Assembly (NCBI GenBank): GCA_035565775.1
Contig: DATMRW010000013.1
Coordinates: forward strand, 44,634 to 108,633
Reading direction: 5' to 3'
DNA from: PRO6 sp035565775
GTDB taxonomy: Bacteria; Pseudomonadota; Alphaproteobacteria; Rhizobiales; Xanthobacteraceae
DNA length: 64,000 nucleotides
In this document: piece by piece, positions 37,774 through 46,985 of the stretch
Layout of the letters: each line of letters starts with the position of its first letter
Position numbering within the stretch: the stretch's first letter is position 1
The notes under the pieces: generated by a model
The model's input: only the letters and a program-made list of their open reading frames with translations
The model's database searches: none
What the model was told of the DNA's origin: nothing
Position numbers and translations under genes: made by a program

Positions 37774-39822
37774 ATGTTGGGGTGGTTTAAGCGTAACCGG
37801 GCAAACTCGGCTGCGCAGAAGCGTTCGGGATTGGGTTTTCGCGGCAAGATCGTACTGGGCTTTACTGCAGTTCTCGCCGTTTCAGCCGTGAGCATGGGCT
37901 TTGCGTATTACGGCTTTGAGCGGGTTGCGGCCGGGGTTGGCGCCTTCCGGTCGAGCGTTTCGGAGACCGATGCCGCTCGCAGCGTCGATACAGAACTGAC
38001 CATTTTGCAGAATTTGGCGCGGATTTACGCGATTTCCGGCAGCGACAATGACGCCGTGGCGACGGTCGCCGCGTTCGACGCGCTGAAGTTCGCGATGATC
38101 CGGGCTTCGCAGGTCACCACCGACAAGGAGCGCAAGCAGCAGATCTCCGCCCTGCAGGAGCAGGCCGAGCCGGTGATCAAGATTTTCAGCGAGATCATCG
38201 CCCACAAGCGCGAGAATGCGACGCTGGTGTCGGAGACGATCAATCCGCGCAGCACCGCGCTTCGCGGCAAGCTCGATGAGCTCGCGGAAAACGCTGCGAT
38301 GGCGGGCCTCTACACCGTGCAGACCATGGTCAAGGACATGGCGGCGCTGTGGGCGGCGACGACCACCTTCACGCAGAGCTACGTCGCCAAGGCGGACCAG
38401 CAGGTCGCCGATTCGGCGTTGTCCCGCGTCAGCCAGCTTGAGATGTCGTTCGAGACGCTGCTGTCGATGTCCGACAACCTCACCTCCAACATGAAGGACA
38501 CGACCAAGATTTTGAAGGAGTTTGAGGGCGCCTTCAAAAAATACGTCGAAAACATCAAGGCGATCGATCGCGTCAATGAGCAGCTGACCTCGGTGGTGAA
38601 CTCGATGGTGCAGCGCTCCGACATGCTCAAGGCCGACCTCATGGCCGAGCAGCAGCGCCTTGAGGCCGAGTCGCAGTCGACGATCAACGACACCCAGAAC
38701 CTGGTCGCGATGCTGCTTGGCGGCAGCCTTGTGATCGGCCTGATCCTCGCATGGATGCTGGGCAACGGGATCTCGCGGCCAATGCTGGCGATGTGCGCAG
38801 CGATGCGCCGTCTCGCGGCCGGCGATTTCGAGGTGGTCCTGCCGGGCCTTGGCCGCAGCGACGAGATCGGCCAGATGGCGGCTGCTGTCGAAGAATTCAA
38901 GATTCAGGCCGTTGCCAAGGCCGAGCGCGACGCCGAGGAGCAGGCCCGCCAGAACGAGGCGGCCAGCCAGGCTCGCCGGGCCGAACTCATCCGCTTCGCG
39001 GACGATTTCGAGACCGTCGTCGGCGGCATCGTCACCAGCGTTTCGGCCTCCTCGACCCAGCTCGAGGCGGCGGCGGCGACGCTGACGCGGACCGCGGAAA
39101 CCACGCAGGAACTGTCCAGCCAGGTTGCCGGCGCATCCGAGGAAGCGTCGTCGAACGTGCAGTCGGTCGCGGCCGCGACCGAGGAGCTGTCGGTGTCGGT
39201 CGACGAGATCGGCCGCCAGGCGCAGGAATCGAGCCGGATCGCCGAGGGCGCCGTCAACCAGGCGCGCGCCACCGACGAGCGGATCGGCAAGCTGTCGCGC
39301 GCGGCCCAGCAGATCGGCGATGTGGTGCAGCTCATCACCGCGATTGCCGAGCAGACCAACCTGCTCGCGCTGAACGCGACCATCGAGGCGGCCCGTGCGG
39401 GCGATGCCGGCCGCGGCTTTGCGGTCGTCGCCTCCGAGGTCAAATCGCTGGCGAGCCAGACCGCCAAGGCGACCGACGACATCTCCTCGCATATCGCTGC
39501 AATGCAGGAAGCGACGGAAGAGTCGGTGGCTGCGATCAAGGAAATCGGCGCGACGATCGGCCAGATCTCCAACATCGCGGCGACGATCGCCACCGCGGTC
39601 GAGCAGCAGACCTCGGCCACCCAGGAAATCGCCCGCAGCGTTCAGAGCGTTGCGATGGGAACCCAGGGCGTCGCCGAATCGATCACCCAGGTCAATCGCG
39701 GCGCGGCTGAAACCGGCTCGTCTTCCGAGGAAGTGCTGAGCTCGGCGCAGACGCTCTCGACCGAGAGCGCACGGCTGCGCGAGGAGCTGGATCGCTTCAT
39801 GACCAGCGTCCGCGCCGCCTGA
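37774..39822 (+). CDS. Methyl-accepting chemotaxis protein
   Basis: A 682-residue transmembrane chemoreceptor. Helix 1 is at about 26-48, followed by a helical periplasmic sensor of about 260 residues (probably a HBM-like four-helix bundle), helix 2 at about 313-333, HAMP (about 335-390) and a long cytoplasmic signalling coiled coil. The hairpin tip that contacts CheA/CheW reads IAEQTNLLALNATIEAARAG and is fully conserved. No C-terminal CheR-docking pentapeptide is visible. The ligand is unknown, and no other chemotaxis gene lies nearby. Confidence 0.93.
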   Translation: MLGWFKRNRANSAAQKRSGLGFRGKIVLGFTAVLAVSAVSMGFAYYGFERVAAGVGAFRSSVSETDAARSVDTELTILQNLARIYAISGSDNDAVATVAAFDALKFAMIRASQVTTDKERKQQISALQEQAEPVIKIFSEIIAHKRENATLVSETINPRSTALRGKLDELAENAAMAGLYTVQTMVKDMAALWAATTTFTQSYVAKADQQVADSALSRVSQLEMSFETLLSMSDNLTSNMKDTTKILKEFEGAFKKYVENIKAIDRVNEQLTSVVNSMVQRSDMLKADLMAEQQRLEAESQSTINDTQNLVAMLLGGSLVIGLILAWMLGNGISRPMLAMCAAMRRLAAGDFEVVLPGLGRSDEIGQMAAAVEEFKIQAVAKAERDAEEQARQNEAASQARRAELIRFADDFETVVGGIVTSVSASSTQLEAAAATLTRTAETTQELSSQVAGASEEASSNVQSVAAATEELSVSVDEIGRQAQESSRIAEGAVNQARATDERIGKLSRAAQQIGDVVQLITAIAEQTNLLALNATIEAARAGDAGRGFAVVASEVKSLASQTAKATDDISSHIAAMQEATEESVAAIKEIGATIGQISNIAATIATAVEQQTSATQEIARSVQSVAMGTQGVAESITQVNRGAAETGSSSEEVLSSAQTLSTESARLREELDRFMTSVRAA

Positions 39823-39848
39823 CGCAGGCTGAATCGCGCAAAAAGATC

Positions 39849-39881
39849 GGCCGCCGCGGGTTTTCCTGCGGCGGCCTTTTT
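39849..39881 (+). terminator. Intrinsic terminator after the chemoreceptor gene
   Basis: Perfect arms GGCCGCCGC and GCGGCGGCC (39849-39876) followed by TTTTT. Confidence 0.92.
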
Positions 39882-40011
39882 CGTTCGGCCAGCTGCACAA
39901 ATCCGCCGCAGGGTCGCCGTATTTGTGCGGCTGCCTGCCAAAGGCCGTTGCCGCCGAATTGAACTTTGCCGCACAGCAGCGGTTGTCATCCCCGCGAATG
40001 CAGAAGAGATC

Positions 40012-40797
40012 ATGCAGCTGACCACCTCATCGCCCGCCGCGCCGACCGCGCGCATTCCCCCGTTCGATCGTTGTGCGCTGCTGCTCGATATCGACGGAAC
40101 GCTGGTCGATCTGGCGCCGACGCCGCGCGAGGTGAAGGTCGCGCCGGGGCTTGTCGAGACGATGCAGGCTTTGATGGCGCGGCTTTCCGGCGCGCTCGCG
40201 GTGGTGAGCGGCCGTTCGCTCGACGACATCGACTTCATCTTCGGCCCGGCGCGCTTTCCGGCTGTCGGCGGGCACGGCGCGGAAATGCGGCTGTCGATCG
40301 ACGAGGATGCCGTTGCGATCAGCGCGCCGCCGATGGAGGCGGGCCTGAAGCGCCGCTTCGCCGCGCTGGCGCAGCTCGATCCGAATATCGTGGTCGAGGA
40401 CAAGGGTTATTCGATCGCGCTCCATTTTCGGCTGGCGCCGGATGCCGAAACGCAGGTCTTTGAGGGCGTGTCAAAAATCTGCGCCGAATTGCCGAATGCG
40501 CCGATCGAGGTGCTGCCGGGCAAGGCGGTTTGCGAGATCAAGTCGAAGGGCTTCAGCAAGGCCACCGGCGTTCACGAGCTGATGACCCATGCGCCGTTCG
40601 CCGGCCGGCGGCCGGTGTTCATCGGCGATGACGTCACCGACGAGTCGGTGTTCGCGATCATGCCGGAATATGACGGCCTCGCATTCTCCGTGGGCCGGCA
40701 CGCGCAGGGCATCGCCGGCCGCTTCGATTCGCCGGCCGACGTGCGAGCGTGGCTGTCGCGCCTGCTGCGCGACCGCCAGTTGTTCGAGGGCGGCTGA
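40012..40797 (+). CDS. otsB: Trehalose-6-phosphate phosphatase
   Basis: Removes the phosphate from trehalose-6-phosphate to give trehalose. The 261-residue HAD hydrolase has motif I DIDGTLVDLAPTP near residue 26, motif II in VVSGRSLDD, and motif IV FIGDDVTDESVFAIM. The substrate-binding cap holds the family segments VGGHGAEMR and VCEIKSKGFSK. The ATG at 40012 follows AGAAGAGA. In most related genomes otsB sits beside otsA; here they are about 40 kb apart. Confidence 0.95.
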   Translation: MQLTTSSPAAPTARIPPFDRCALLLDIDGTLVDLAPTPREVKVAPGLVETMQALMARLSGALAVVSGRSLDDIDFIFGPARFPAVGGHGAEMRLSIDEDAVAISAPPMEAGLKRRFAALAQLDPNIVVEDKGYSIALHFRLAPDAETQVFEGVSKICAELPNAPIEVLPGKAVCEIKSKGFSKATGVHELMTHAPFAGRRPVFIGDDVTDESVFAIMPEYDGLAFSVGRHAQGIAGRFDSPADVRAWLSRLLRDRQLFEGG

Positions 40798-40808
40798 ACG
40801 CGCCTGCG

Positions 40809-41822
40809 TCAGACGACGCCGGCGCGCAAGATGTCGTGCATATGGATGATGCCGACGGGGCGGCCCTGATCGGTCACGACCATCGCCGTGATCTTCGACG
40901 AGTTGAGGATCTCCAGAACCTCGCTCGCGAGTGTGCCCGCGCTGACGGTTTTGGGGTTTTGCGTCATCACGTCATCGACCGCGATGGTCATCAGGTCCGG
41001 CCGCATGTGCCGCCGCAGGTCGCCATCGGTGACGATGCCGGCCAGCATGCCGTCGCCATCGACGATGCCGACGCAGCCAAACCCTTTCGACGACATTTCT
41101 ACCAGAGCGTCGGACATCGCGGTGCCGAGCGGCTTGAGCGGCACGGCGGCGCCGGTGTGCATCAGGTCGCGGACGTAGCGCAGCATCGCGCCGAGTTTGC
41201 CGCCCGGATGAAACACACCGAAATCGAGTGAGGTGAAGCCGCGGCCTTCGAGCAGCGCGATCGCCAGCGCGTCGCCGAGCGCGAGTTGCATCACCGACGA
41301 AGTGGTGGGCGCGAGGTTGTTGGGGCAGGCCTCGCGGGCGCGGGGCAGCGTCAGCACGATGTCCGAGGCCTTGGCCAGCGAGGAGTCCCCGCCGGCGGTC
41401 ACCGAGATCAGGCCGATGCGGAACCGGCGCGAATAGGTGACGAGATCCTTGAGTTCGCTGGTCTCGCCCGACCACGACAGGGCAATGATCACGTCGTCCG
41501 GGGTGATCATGCCGAGGTCGCCGTGGCTCGCCTCGGCGGCATGGACAAAGAACGCCGGGGTGCCGGTGGAGGCCAGCGTCGACGCGATCTTGCGGGCGAT
41601 ATGTCCCGATTTGCCGACGCCGGTGACGATGATGCGGCCCTTGGCCTCGCGCATCAGGCCGACGGCGGCGCAGAACGGCTCCTTGAGGTCGCCGCGCAAC
41701 GCTTCGGCGAGGGCGGAGATGCCTTCGCCTTCGGCGTCGAAGGTGCGCAGCGCCGACGCAATGTCTGCGGCGGACTGGTCGGTTGCAGGAACGGTCGCCT
41801 CACGCAGTTTCGGTGTCGTCAT
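40809..41822 (-). CDS. kdsD: Arabinose-5-phosphate isomerase (KpsF/GutQ)
   Basis: Converts ribulose-5-phosphate to arabinose-5-phosphate, the first step towards Kdo of lipopolysaccharide. The 337 residues hold an N-terminal SIS sugar-isomerase domain (GVGKSGHIARKIASTLASTG, then HAAEASHGDLGM) and two C-terminal CBS domains (about 215-335, ending GIIHMHDILRAGVV). The ATG at 41822 gives the normal N-terminus. It converges with otsB, with eleven bases between the two stops. Confidence 0.93.
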   Translation of the reverse strand: MTTPKLREATVPATDQSAADIASALRTFDAEGEGISALAEALRGDLKEPFCAAVGLMREAKGRIIVTGVGKSGHIARKIASTLASTGTPAFFVHAAEASHGDLGMITPDDVIIALSWSGETSELKDLVTYSRRFRIGLISVTAGGDSSLAKASDIVLTLPRAREACPNNLAPTTSSVMQLALGDALAIALLEGRGFTSLDFGVFHPGGKLGAMLRYVRDLMHTGAAVPLKPLGTAMSDALVEMSSKGFGCVGIVDGDGMLAGIVTDGDLRRHMRPDLMTIAVDDVMTQNPKTVSAGTLASEVLEILNSSKITAMVVTDQGRPVGIIHMHDILRAGVV

Positions 41823-42022
41823 AAGCAGGTCCAGAAATCCGCGGAAATGATTTCCGCGCCGCTCCCTTAGCACGGCTTTTGCCGCGATGCGACGGAACCG
41901 GGCCGCCGTCCCCGCCGCATCAACGGGCCGTTAACCATGTCAATTGTAGGTCTCTTAACCATTGCATGACCTTGCGCCGGGTTCCGCCCGCGCGGCAGAG
42001 GTGTCGGTTGAGAGGTGAGTGC

Positions 42023-43699
42023 GTGGCTATCCGCCAGCGGACCGGGACAAAACGTCTCCGGGTGGGCATTTTGCTCGCCGGCACAATGCTGGCCGCCGCC
42101 GTTCCCTGCGCGCTGCTGGCTCAAACCTCAGGCCCCGAGGGGCGCGAGGCCACCTTCGACAAAGAGATGTTTCTCGAGCCGATCGAGGATCTGCCCGGTT
42201 TGGGAGATCCCGATGGCGAGATCATCACCGGCGCTGTGCCCGCGCCAGCGTCGCCCCGCCTTGCTCCGACCGCGCCGGCGCGAGAGCCGCGATATCGTTC
42301 GCCGCCCGGTTCCGGCGCCGGTGAGACCGGCTCCGGGTTCGATTCGCTGAACCGGAAGAAAAAGCAGCCAGCCAAGCCCGGCGAGCAAAAGCACCCCGTC
42401 AGCCTCGGCGCGCCCGCTGCGCAGGCGCGGCCGCCAGTCGCCCGCCCGCAGCGGGTGCGGCCGCCGGTCTCCGCCGCCTTTGCCGGGACGGCAGCGGGAC
42501 AGCCGCTGCGCCGCCGCCTGCCCGGGCCAGAGCCTGATGCCTTCGGCCCGGTCGGGGTTTACGCCGGCAGCTTTTTGACCAAATCGGCGGTCGAGCTGCG
42601 CGGCGGCTACGACACCAATCCCGGCCGCTTCGTCACGCCGCGCGGCTCGGCCTTCTACACGGTCGCGCCGGAGCTGCTGATCGCCTCGGACTGGTCGCGG
42701 CACTCCCTGATCGCCGACCTGCGCGGCGCTTTCACCGGCTATGGCTCGACGTTTCCGCTGTCCTCGGGCGTGCCGGGCCCGGAAAATCTTGATCGGCCGG
42801 AATTTTTCGGCGTTCTCCGGGGCCGGATCGACGTCAATCGCGATAACCGCATCATTGGCGAACTACGCTCGCGAATCGCCACCGACAACCCCGGCAGCCC
42901 GAATTTGCAGGTTGGTCTCGTCCAGTATCCGCTGGCGTTCTCCAACGGCATCACCGTCGGCTATGAGCAGGACATCGGCCGCCTGCGCTGGTCCGCGGCG
43001 GGGACCGCCGATCGCACCACCTATCAGAGCTCGCTGCTGACCGACGGCACCCGCGCCAGCAATGCCGATCGTGCCTACAGCCAGTACGGCGGCGTTGGGC
43101 GGGTCGGCTACGATCTCAGCCCCGGGCTGCAGCCGTTCGTGGAGGTTGAGGGCGACACCCGCGTCCATGACGCTGCGACAGACCGCAACGGCTATCTGCG
43201 CAATTCGTCGGGCGGCTACATCAAGGTCGGCTCGACCTTCGAACTGAGCCGGCTGCTCACCGGCGAGGCGGCGGTCGGCTATGTGCGGCGTAGCTATGAC
43301 GATCCGCGGCTGCGCGACATCAGCGCGTTTTTGACCTCGGCCTCTCTCGTCTGGGTGCCGAGCGCGCTGACGACGGTGCGCTTGATCGCGACCTCCTCGG
43401 TCGATGAGACGACGCTTCCCGGCGTCTCCGGGGTGATGTCCCGAACCTATGTCGCGCAGGTCGATCACGACTTCCGTCGCTGGCTGACTGGTACGGTCCG
43501 CTTCGCTTTCGGCACCGCCGACTATGATGGGGCGGTGCGGTCCGATAAAAATTACTCGGCGGGCATCGACGTCACCTACAAGCTCTCGCGCACGGTGCAT
43601 ATCAAGGGCTCGATCCGGCACGACTGGCTGAGAAGCAATCTGCCGAACGTGGATTCCGAGGCAACCATTGTCATGCTCGGGGTTCGTCTGCAGCGCTAG
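42023..43699 (+). CDS. Outer-membrane beta-barrel protein (porin-2-like)
   Basis: A 558-residue exported protein. The signal peptide (about 1-30) is followed by a long disordered Pro/Ala/Arg-rich stretch (about 60-165), then a barrel of many alternating strands to the C-terminus. It ends VMLGVRLQR, with aromatic strand-end positions throughout. The pattern is that of the OMP_b-brl_2 family, whose function is not established. The likely start is the GTG at 42023, with AGAGGTGA just before it; an in-frame ATG further upstream would bury the signal peptide inside the protein. About 200 bases separate it from the divergent kdsD. Confidence 0.78.
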   Translation: MAIRQRTGTKRLRVGILLAGTMLAAAVPCALLAQTSGPEGREATFDKEMFLEPIEDLPGLGDPDGEIITGAVPAPASPRLAPTAPAREPRYRSPPGSGAGETGSGFDSLNRKKKQPAKPGEQKHPVSLGAPAAQARPPVARPQRVRPPVSAAFAGTAAGQPLRRRLPGPEPDAFGPVGVYAGSFLTKSAVELRGGYDTNPGRFVTPRGSAFYTVAPELLIASDWSRHSLIADLRGAFTGYGSTFPLSSGVPGPENLDRPEFFGVLRGRIDVNRDNRIIGELRSRIATDNPGSPNLQVGLVQYPLAFSNGITVGYEQDIGRLRWSAAGTADRTTYQSSLLTDGTRASNADRAYSQYGGVGRVGYDLSPGLQPFVEVEGDTRVHDAATDRNGYLRNSSGGYIKVGSTFELSRLLTGEAAVGYVRRSYDDPRLRDISAFLTSASLVWVPSALTTVRLIATSSVDETTLPGVSGVMSRTYVAQVDHDFRRWLTGTVRFAFGTADYDGAVRSDKNYSAGIDVTYKLSRTVHIKGSIRHDWLRSNLPNVDSEATIVMLGVRLQR

Positions 43700-43821
43700 C
43701 ACGCGGCCCGTAAAAAATGATCGGCGCCTGTCGGCTCGGCCGCGAGCGGATCGTCCTTTGGTTCTCAGCAGGCAGGGCTTCGGCCCTCAACGGATCTGAA
43801 GTACGGAAAGGGAGTGAGCGC

Positions 43822-44280
43822 ATGGCGGATGAACTCAAGGAAGGTTGCGCAGGACCGGACGGCGCCCAGCCGGCCGTTGAGCACAAGCCGGTTCCGACGA
43901 AGGGCGGCCTCGTCGCCTATCTGCAGGTCGGCGGCGCGAACAAGGCGGCCGCTTTTTACGAGCGCGCCTTCGGCGCAACCATCGTCAACAGCTACCCGGA
44001 AGACGACCAGGGCCGCACGATGCACGTGCACCTTTATGTCAACGGCACGTCGCTGATGCTGAGCGATCCGTATCCGGAGCATGGCTATCCGCTCATGGCG
44101 CCGCAGGCCTTTACGCTGACCTTGATGCTCGACAACAATATCGATGAGGTTTTCCAGCGCGCGGTCGAAGCCGGCGCCGAAATCGTGATGCCGGTCGCCG
44201 ATACGTTCTGGGGCGCCCGCTACGGCCAGCTCCGCGACCCGTTCGGCGTGCTTTGGGCGATGAACCAGGAAAAGCGATGA
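43822..44280 (+). CDS. VOC-family (PhnB/glyoxalase-like) protein
   Basis: A 152-residue protein with the vicinal-oxygen-chelate fold made of two beta-alpha-beta units (KGGLVAYLQVGGANKAAAFYE, and AGAEIVMPVADTFWGARYGQ with a final DPFGVLWAMNQ). The PhnB-type pattern and small size suggest a bleomycin-resistance-like or isomerase-like protein. Metal ligands cannot be assigned with confidence. A good AAAGGGAG precedes the ATG. Confidence 0.83.
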   Translation: MADELKEGCAGPDGAQPAVEHKPVPTKGGLVAYLQVGGANKAAAFYERAFGATIVNSYPEDDQGRTMHVHLYVNGTSLMLSDPYPEHGYPLMAPQAFTLTLMLDNNIDEVFQRAVEAGAEIVMPVADTFWGARYGQLRDPFGVLWAMNQEKR

Positions 44281-44307
44281 GAGCACTACCGCTCGAACCT
44301 GATGCGT

Positions 44308-44340
44308 ACCTTGCGAAACCGTGCCGCGGTTTCGCAAGGT
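44308..44340. terminator. Perfect hairpin between convergent genes
   Basis: Arms ACCTTGCGAAACCG and CGGTTTCGCAAGGT match over all fourteen positions around a five-base loop. It sits between the stops of the VOC gene and the serine hydrolase gene, 27 and 16 bases away. No T-run flanks it, but its place suggests a shared transcript end. Confidence 0.6.
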
Positions 44341-44356
44341 GCTATGTCTTCGCCGA

Positions 44357-45667
44357 TTACTTCATCAGCTCGGCGGCGACCGCGGCAAAAGCCGGCAGCG
44401 TGACCGGATCGTTCGCCGCGTTGGCGGCGATCGGATGCGAGGCGTGGCGGACGATCACCATCTCGGCCTTCGGGTCGATATAGATCGCCTGCCCATGAAC
44501 GCCGCGCGCGATGAAAGCGCCGTTGTCGTTGTGCGTCATCCACCACATGTCGCGATAGGACCAGCCCTTCAGAGTGGTGTAGCTCGATTTCGCGAAATGC
44601 GTCTTGTCGCCGCCCTTCTCGATGTCGGCGATCGCTGCAGCCGGAATGACCTGCTGGCCGTTGAGCTGGCCCTTGTTGCGGATCATTTCGCCGAAGCGGG
44701 CAAGGTCGCGCAATGTCGAGTTCAATCCGCCGCCGCCGGATTCCGTGCCGATGGAATCGACCATGAAGTAGGCGTCTCTTTCGGCCCCGAGTTTGGCCCA
44801 CACTTCCGACGATAGAAGATCGGCGAGCGACTGGTTGCTGGCGCGGCGGACGATCCAGGCCAGCACCTCGGCATTGACCGTCTTGTAGGCAAAGACCTCG
44901 CCGTGACTGCCTTCCTTCTGCAGCGTCTCGAGGAACTGATAGAAGGTCCTAGGCCCCTGATAGTTCGGCGGCAGCGGCAGCATGCCGCCGGCGCGGGCAT
45001 AGTCAAACACCTCGGCCTTCGGGTCGGCGTAGTTCTCAGAATATTTGACGCCGATGGTCATATCCATCACCTGCCGGACGGTGGCATCGCCATAGGCGGT
45101 GTCCTTCATCTCGGGCAGATATTTTGTGACCGGCGCTTCGGGATCAAGCTTGCCTTGCGCGACAAGAATGGCGGCAAGGGTGCCGACGAACGATTTCGTC
45201 ACCGAGAACAGGATGTGCGGCCGGTGGGGCGCCCCTTCGCCAAAATACTTTTCGTAGACGATCTTGCCCTTGTGCAGCACCAAGAGCGCGTCGGTATAGG
45301 TCAGGGCGGGGACATCGGCTAAGGTGATCTGCTTGCCGTCCCAGGTCGTGACCGGGATGGCGTCGAGATTGCGCTCGGCGCGGGCGAGCGGCAGCACCGG
45401 ACCCTCGCCGCGCCACACCGCGGCGGTGGGCACGAGTTCGCGGATATGGCTGAAAGCCCAGCGCGTGCCGGGAAACTTGCTGCTCGATCCGTCGCCGAAG
45501 CGCACCGTCTTGTCCGGCGGCGGCGGAAAGCCCTGCATCACATGGTTGGCGTTTGGATCGGTCTGCGCGGCGCTGGGAAAGGCGGGAGGCGTTTGCGCAT
45601 GAGCGGCGGCGGAAGCGGTGATCGCGCAAAAAATGGCCGCGGCGGTCCGTGAAGCAATGCAAGGCAT
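44357..45667 (-). CDS. Serine hydrolase of the class C beta-lactamase / NylB type
   Basis: A 436-residue exported protein. After the signal peptide (about 1-24) it has the penicillin-recognising fold. The nucleophile motif SVTK (SxxK) is in ILFSVTKSFVGTL. The expected KTG motif is replaced by GVHGQ, as in 6-aminohexanoate-dimer hydrolase and family VIII esterases, so an esterase or amidase is likelier than a beta-lactamase. A second catalytic Tyr is probably in FAYKTVNAEVLAW. The true substrate is unknown. Confidence 0.85.
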   Translation of the reverse strand: MPCIASRTAAAIFCAITASAAAHAQTPPAFPSAAQTDPNANHVMQGFPPPPDKTVRFGDGSSSKFPGTRWAFSHIRELVPTAAVWRGEGPVLPLARAERNLDAIPVTTWDGKQITLADVPALTYTDALLVLHKGKIVYEKYFGEGAPHRPHILFSVTKSFVGTLAAILVAQGKLDPEAPVTKYLPEMKDTAYGDATVRQVMDMTIGVKYSENYADPKAEVFDYARAGGMLPLPPNYQGPRTFYQFLETLQKEGSHGEVFAYKTVNAEVLAWIVRRASNQSLADLLSSEVWAKLGAERDAYFMVDSIGTESGGGGLNSTLRDLARFGEMIRNKGQLNGQQVIPAAAIADIEKGGDKTHFAKSSYTTLKGWSYRDMWWMTHNDNGAFIARGVHGQAIYIDPKAEMVIVRHASHPIAANAANDPVTLPAFAAVAAELMK

Positions 45668-45744
45668 GTCGGTCCAGTCCAAGGTTGAGGATGATGCAGC
45701 GGATCAACAAGTTCCCCCGCATCATCCCTCAAAATCGGCTGGCG

Positions 45745-46614
45745 TCAAAGATAACTGCGCATGACTTCGGCAAGACCGTCGCGGAGGTCAGCGCGGCGCA
45801 TGCCGTAGGCGATGTTGGCGCGGAGGAAACCGGCCTTCGAGCCGCAGTCATGGCGCTCGCCCTCGAACTGCAGGCCGTAGAACGGCTGCGTCGCGGCAAG
45901 GCGGATCATGGCGTCGGTGAGCTGGATTTCGCCGCCCGCGCCGCGTTCCTGGGTTTCCAGAAGCTTGAAGATCTCAGGCTGCAGGATGTAGCGCCCGGTG
46001 ATCGAGAGGTTGGACGGCGCGTCCTCGCGCTTGGGCTTTTCGACCATGCCGTCGATGGCGAAGACGTTGCCCTGCCGCGCGCCGACGCCGACGACGCCAT
46101 ATTGGTGGACGCGCTCCATCGGTACTTCCTCGACGGCGACGATGTTGGCCTTGCTGTCGAGCGCGCTCGCCGCCGCCACCATCTGGCTGAGGCAGCCCGG
46201 CGAGTTGAGCACGAGTTCATCCGGCAGCACCACGGCGAAGGGCTCGTCGCCGATGATGTCGCGGGCGCACCAGACCGCATGGCCGAGGCCAAGCGGCGCC
46301 TGCTGGCGGGTGAAGCTCGTCGCACCGGCGGCCGGCTGGTCGCGCGCCAGAATTTCCATCTCGGCGGTCTTGTTGCGGGCCTTCAACGTTTCGTCGAGCT
46401 CGAATTGCCTGTCGAAGTGATCCTCGATCATCCCTTTGTTGCGCCCGGTCACGAACACGAAGTGTTCGATGCCGGCTTCCCGCGCCTCATCGACGACGTA
46501 CTGGATCAGCGGGCGGTCGACGATGGTCAGCATCTCTTTCGGCATCGCCTTGGTGGCTGGCAGCACGCGGGTGCCGAGGCCGGCGACGGGGAATACGGCT
46601 TTTCGAATTTTCAT
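45745..46614 (-). CDS. galU: UTP-glucose-1-phosphate uridylyltransferase
   Basis: Makes UDP-glucose, the donor for trehalose synthesis by OtsA and for many surface polysaccharides. The 289-residue protein is the normal bacterial length. The nucleotide signature AGLGTRVLPATKAMPKEML is at the N-terminus, and the sugar-phosphate site includes EKPKREDAPSN. The start ATG lies at 46614; the longer reading frame upstream has no family similarity. Confidence 0.96.
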   Translation of the reverse strand: MKIRKAVFPVAGLGTRVLPATKAMPKEMLTIVDRPLIQYVVDEAREAGIEHFVFVTGRNKGMIEDHFDRQFELDETLKARNKTAEMEILARDQPAAGATSFTRQQAPLGLGHAVWCARDIIGDEPFAVVLPDELVLNSPGCLSQMVAAASALDSKANIVAVEEVPMERVHQYGVVGVGARQGNVFAIDGMVEKPKREDAPSNLSITGRYILQPEIFKLLETQERGAGGEIQLTDAMIRLAATQPFYGLQFEGERHDCGSKAGFLRANIAYGMRRADLRDGLAEVMRSYL

Positions 46615-46985
46615 GGGCCTGTCTCGGTAGGGGTGGAGCGTTCGGGACCGACGATCGCCGGTCTCAGCCGACAGTCGTCCTATCCGTTTTGCAACCCGGA
46701 ACAAAGGCGGATGTGTGATCACGCGGGCGACGTTCGTCGCTGGCTGCGGCTTTTGGTCGTCATTCCGTCGGCGAAAACCAGCGATTCGTTAAGTTTGGAG
46801 CAACCATATTGGGGCTTTGTGGGCCCCACGCGGGGCAATGCATCACTCTTGCCCGCAATCGGTCCCGCCGCAGGGCGTGCGGGATGTTCGGCGGCTCGGG
46901 ACGCAGCGGCAGGCTCCCGGCCGGTAGCCTTCGTTGCGCATCGCGCAGCAACCGCCGGCAACGGCAGAGGGGAGGGTTTTGCACG
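46615..46985. other. Divergent promoter region, no gene seen
   Basis: A 371-base gap between the divergent galU and lytic transglycosylase genes. It is less GC-rich around 46765-46805 (TTCGTTAAGTTTGGAGCAAC), where promoters may lie. I see no RNA gene or strong repeat, only a short GTGGGCCCCAC palindrome near 46820. Confidence 0.4.
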
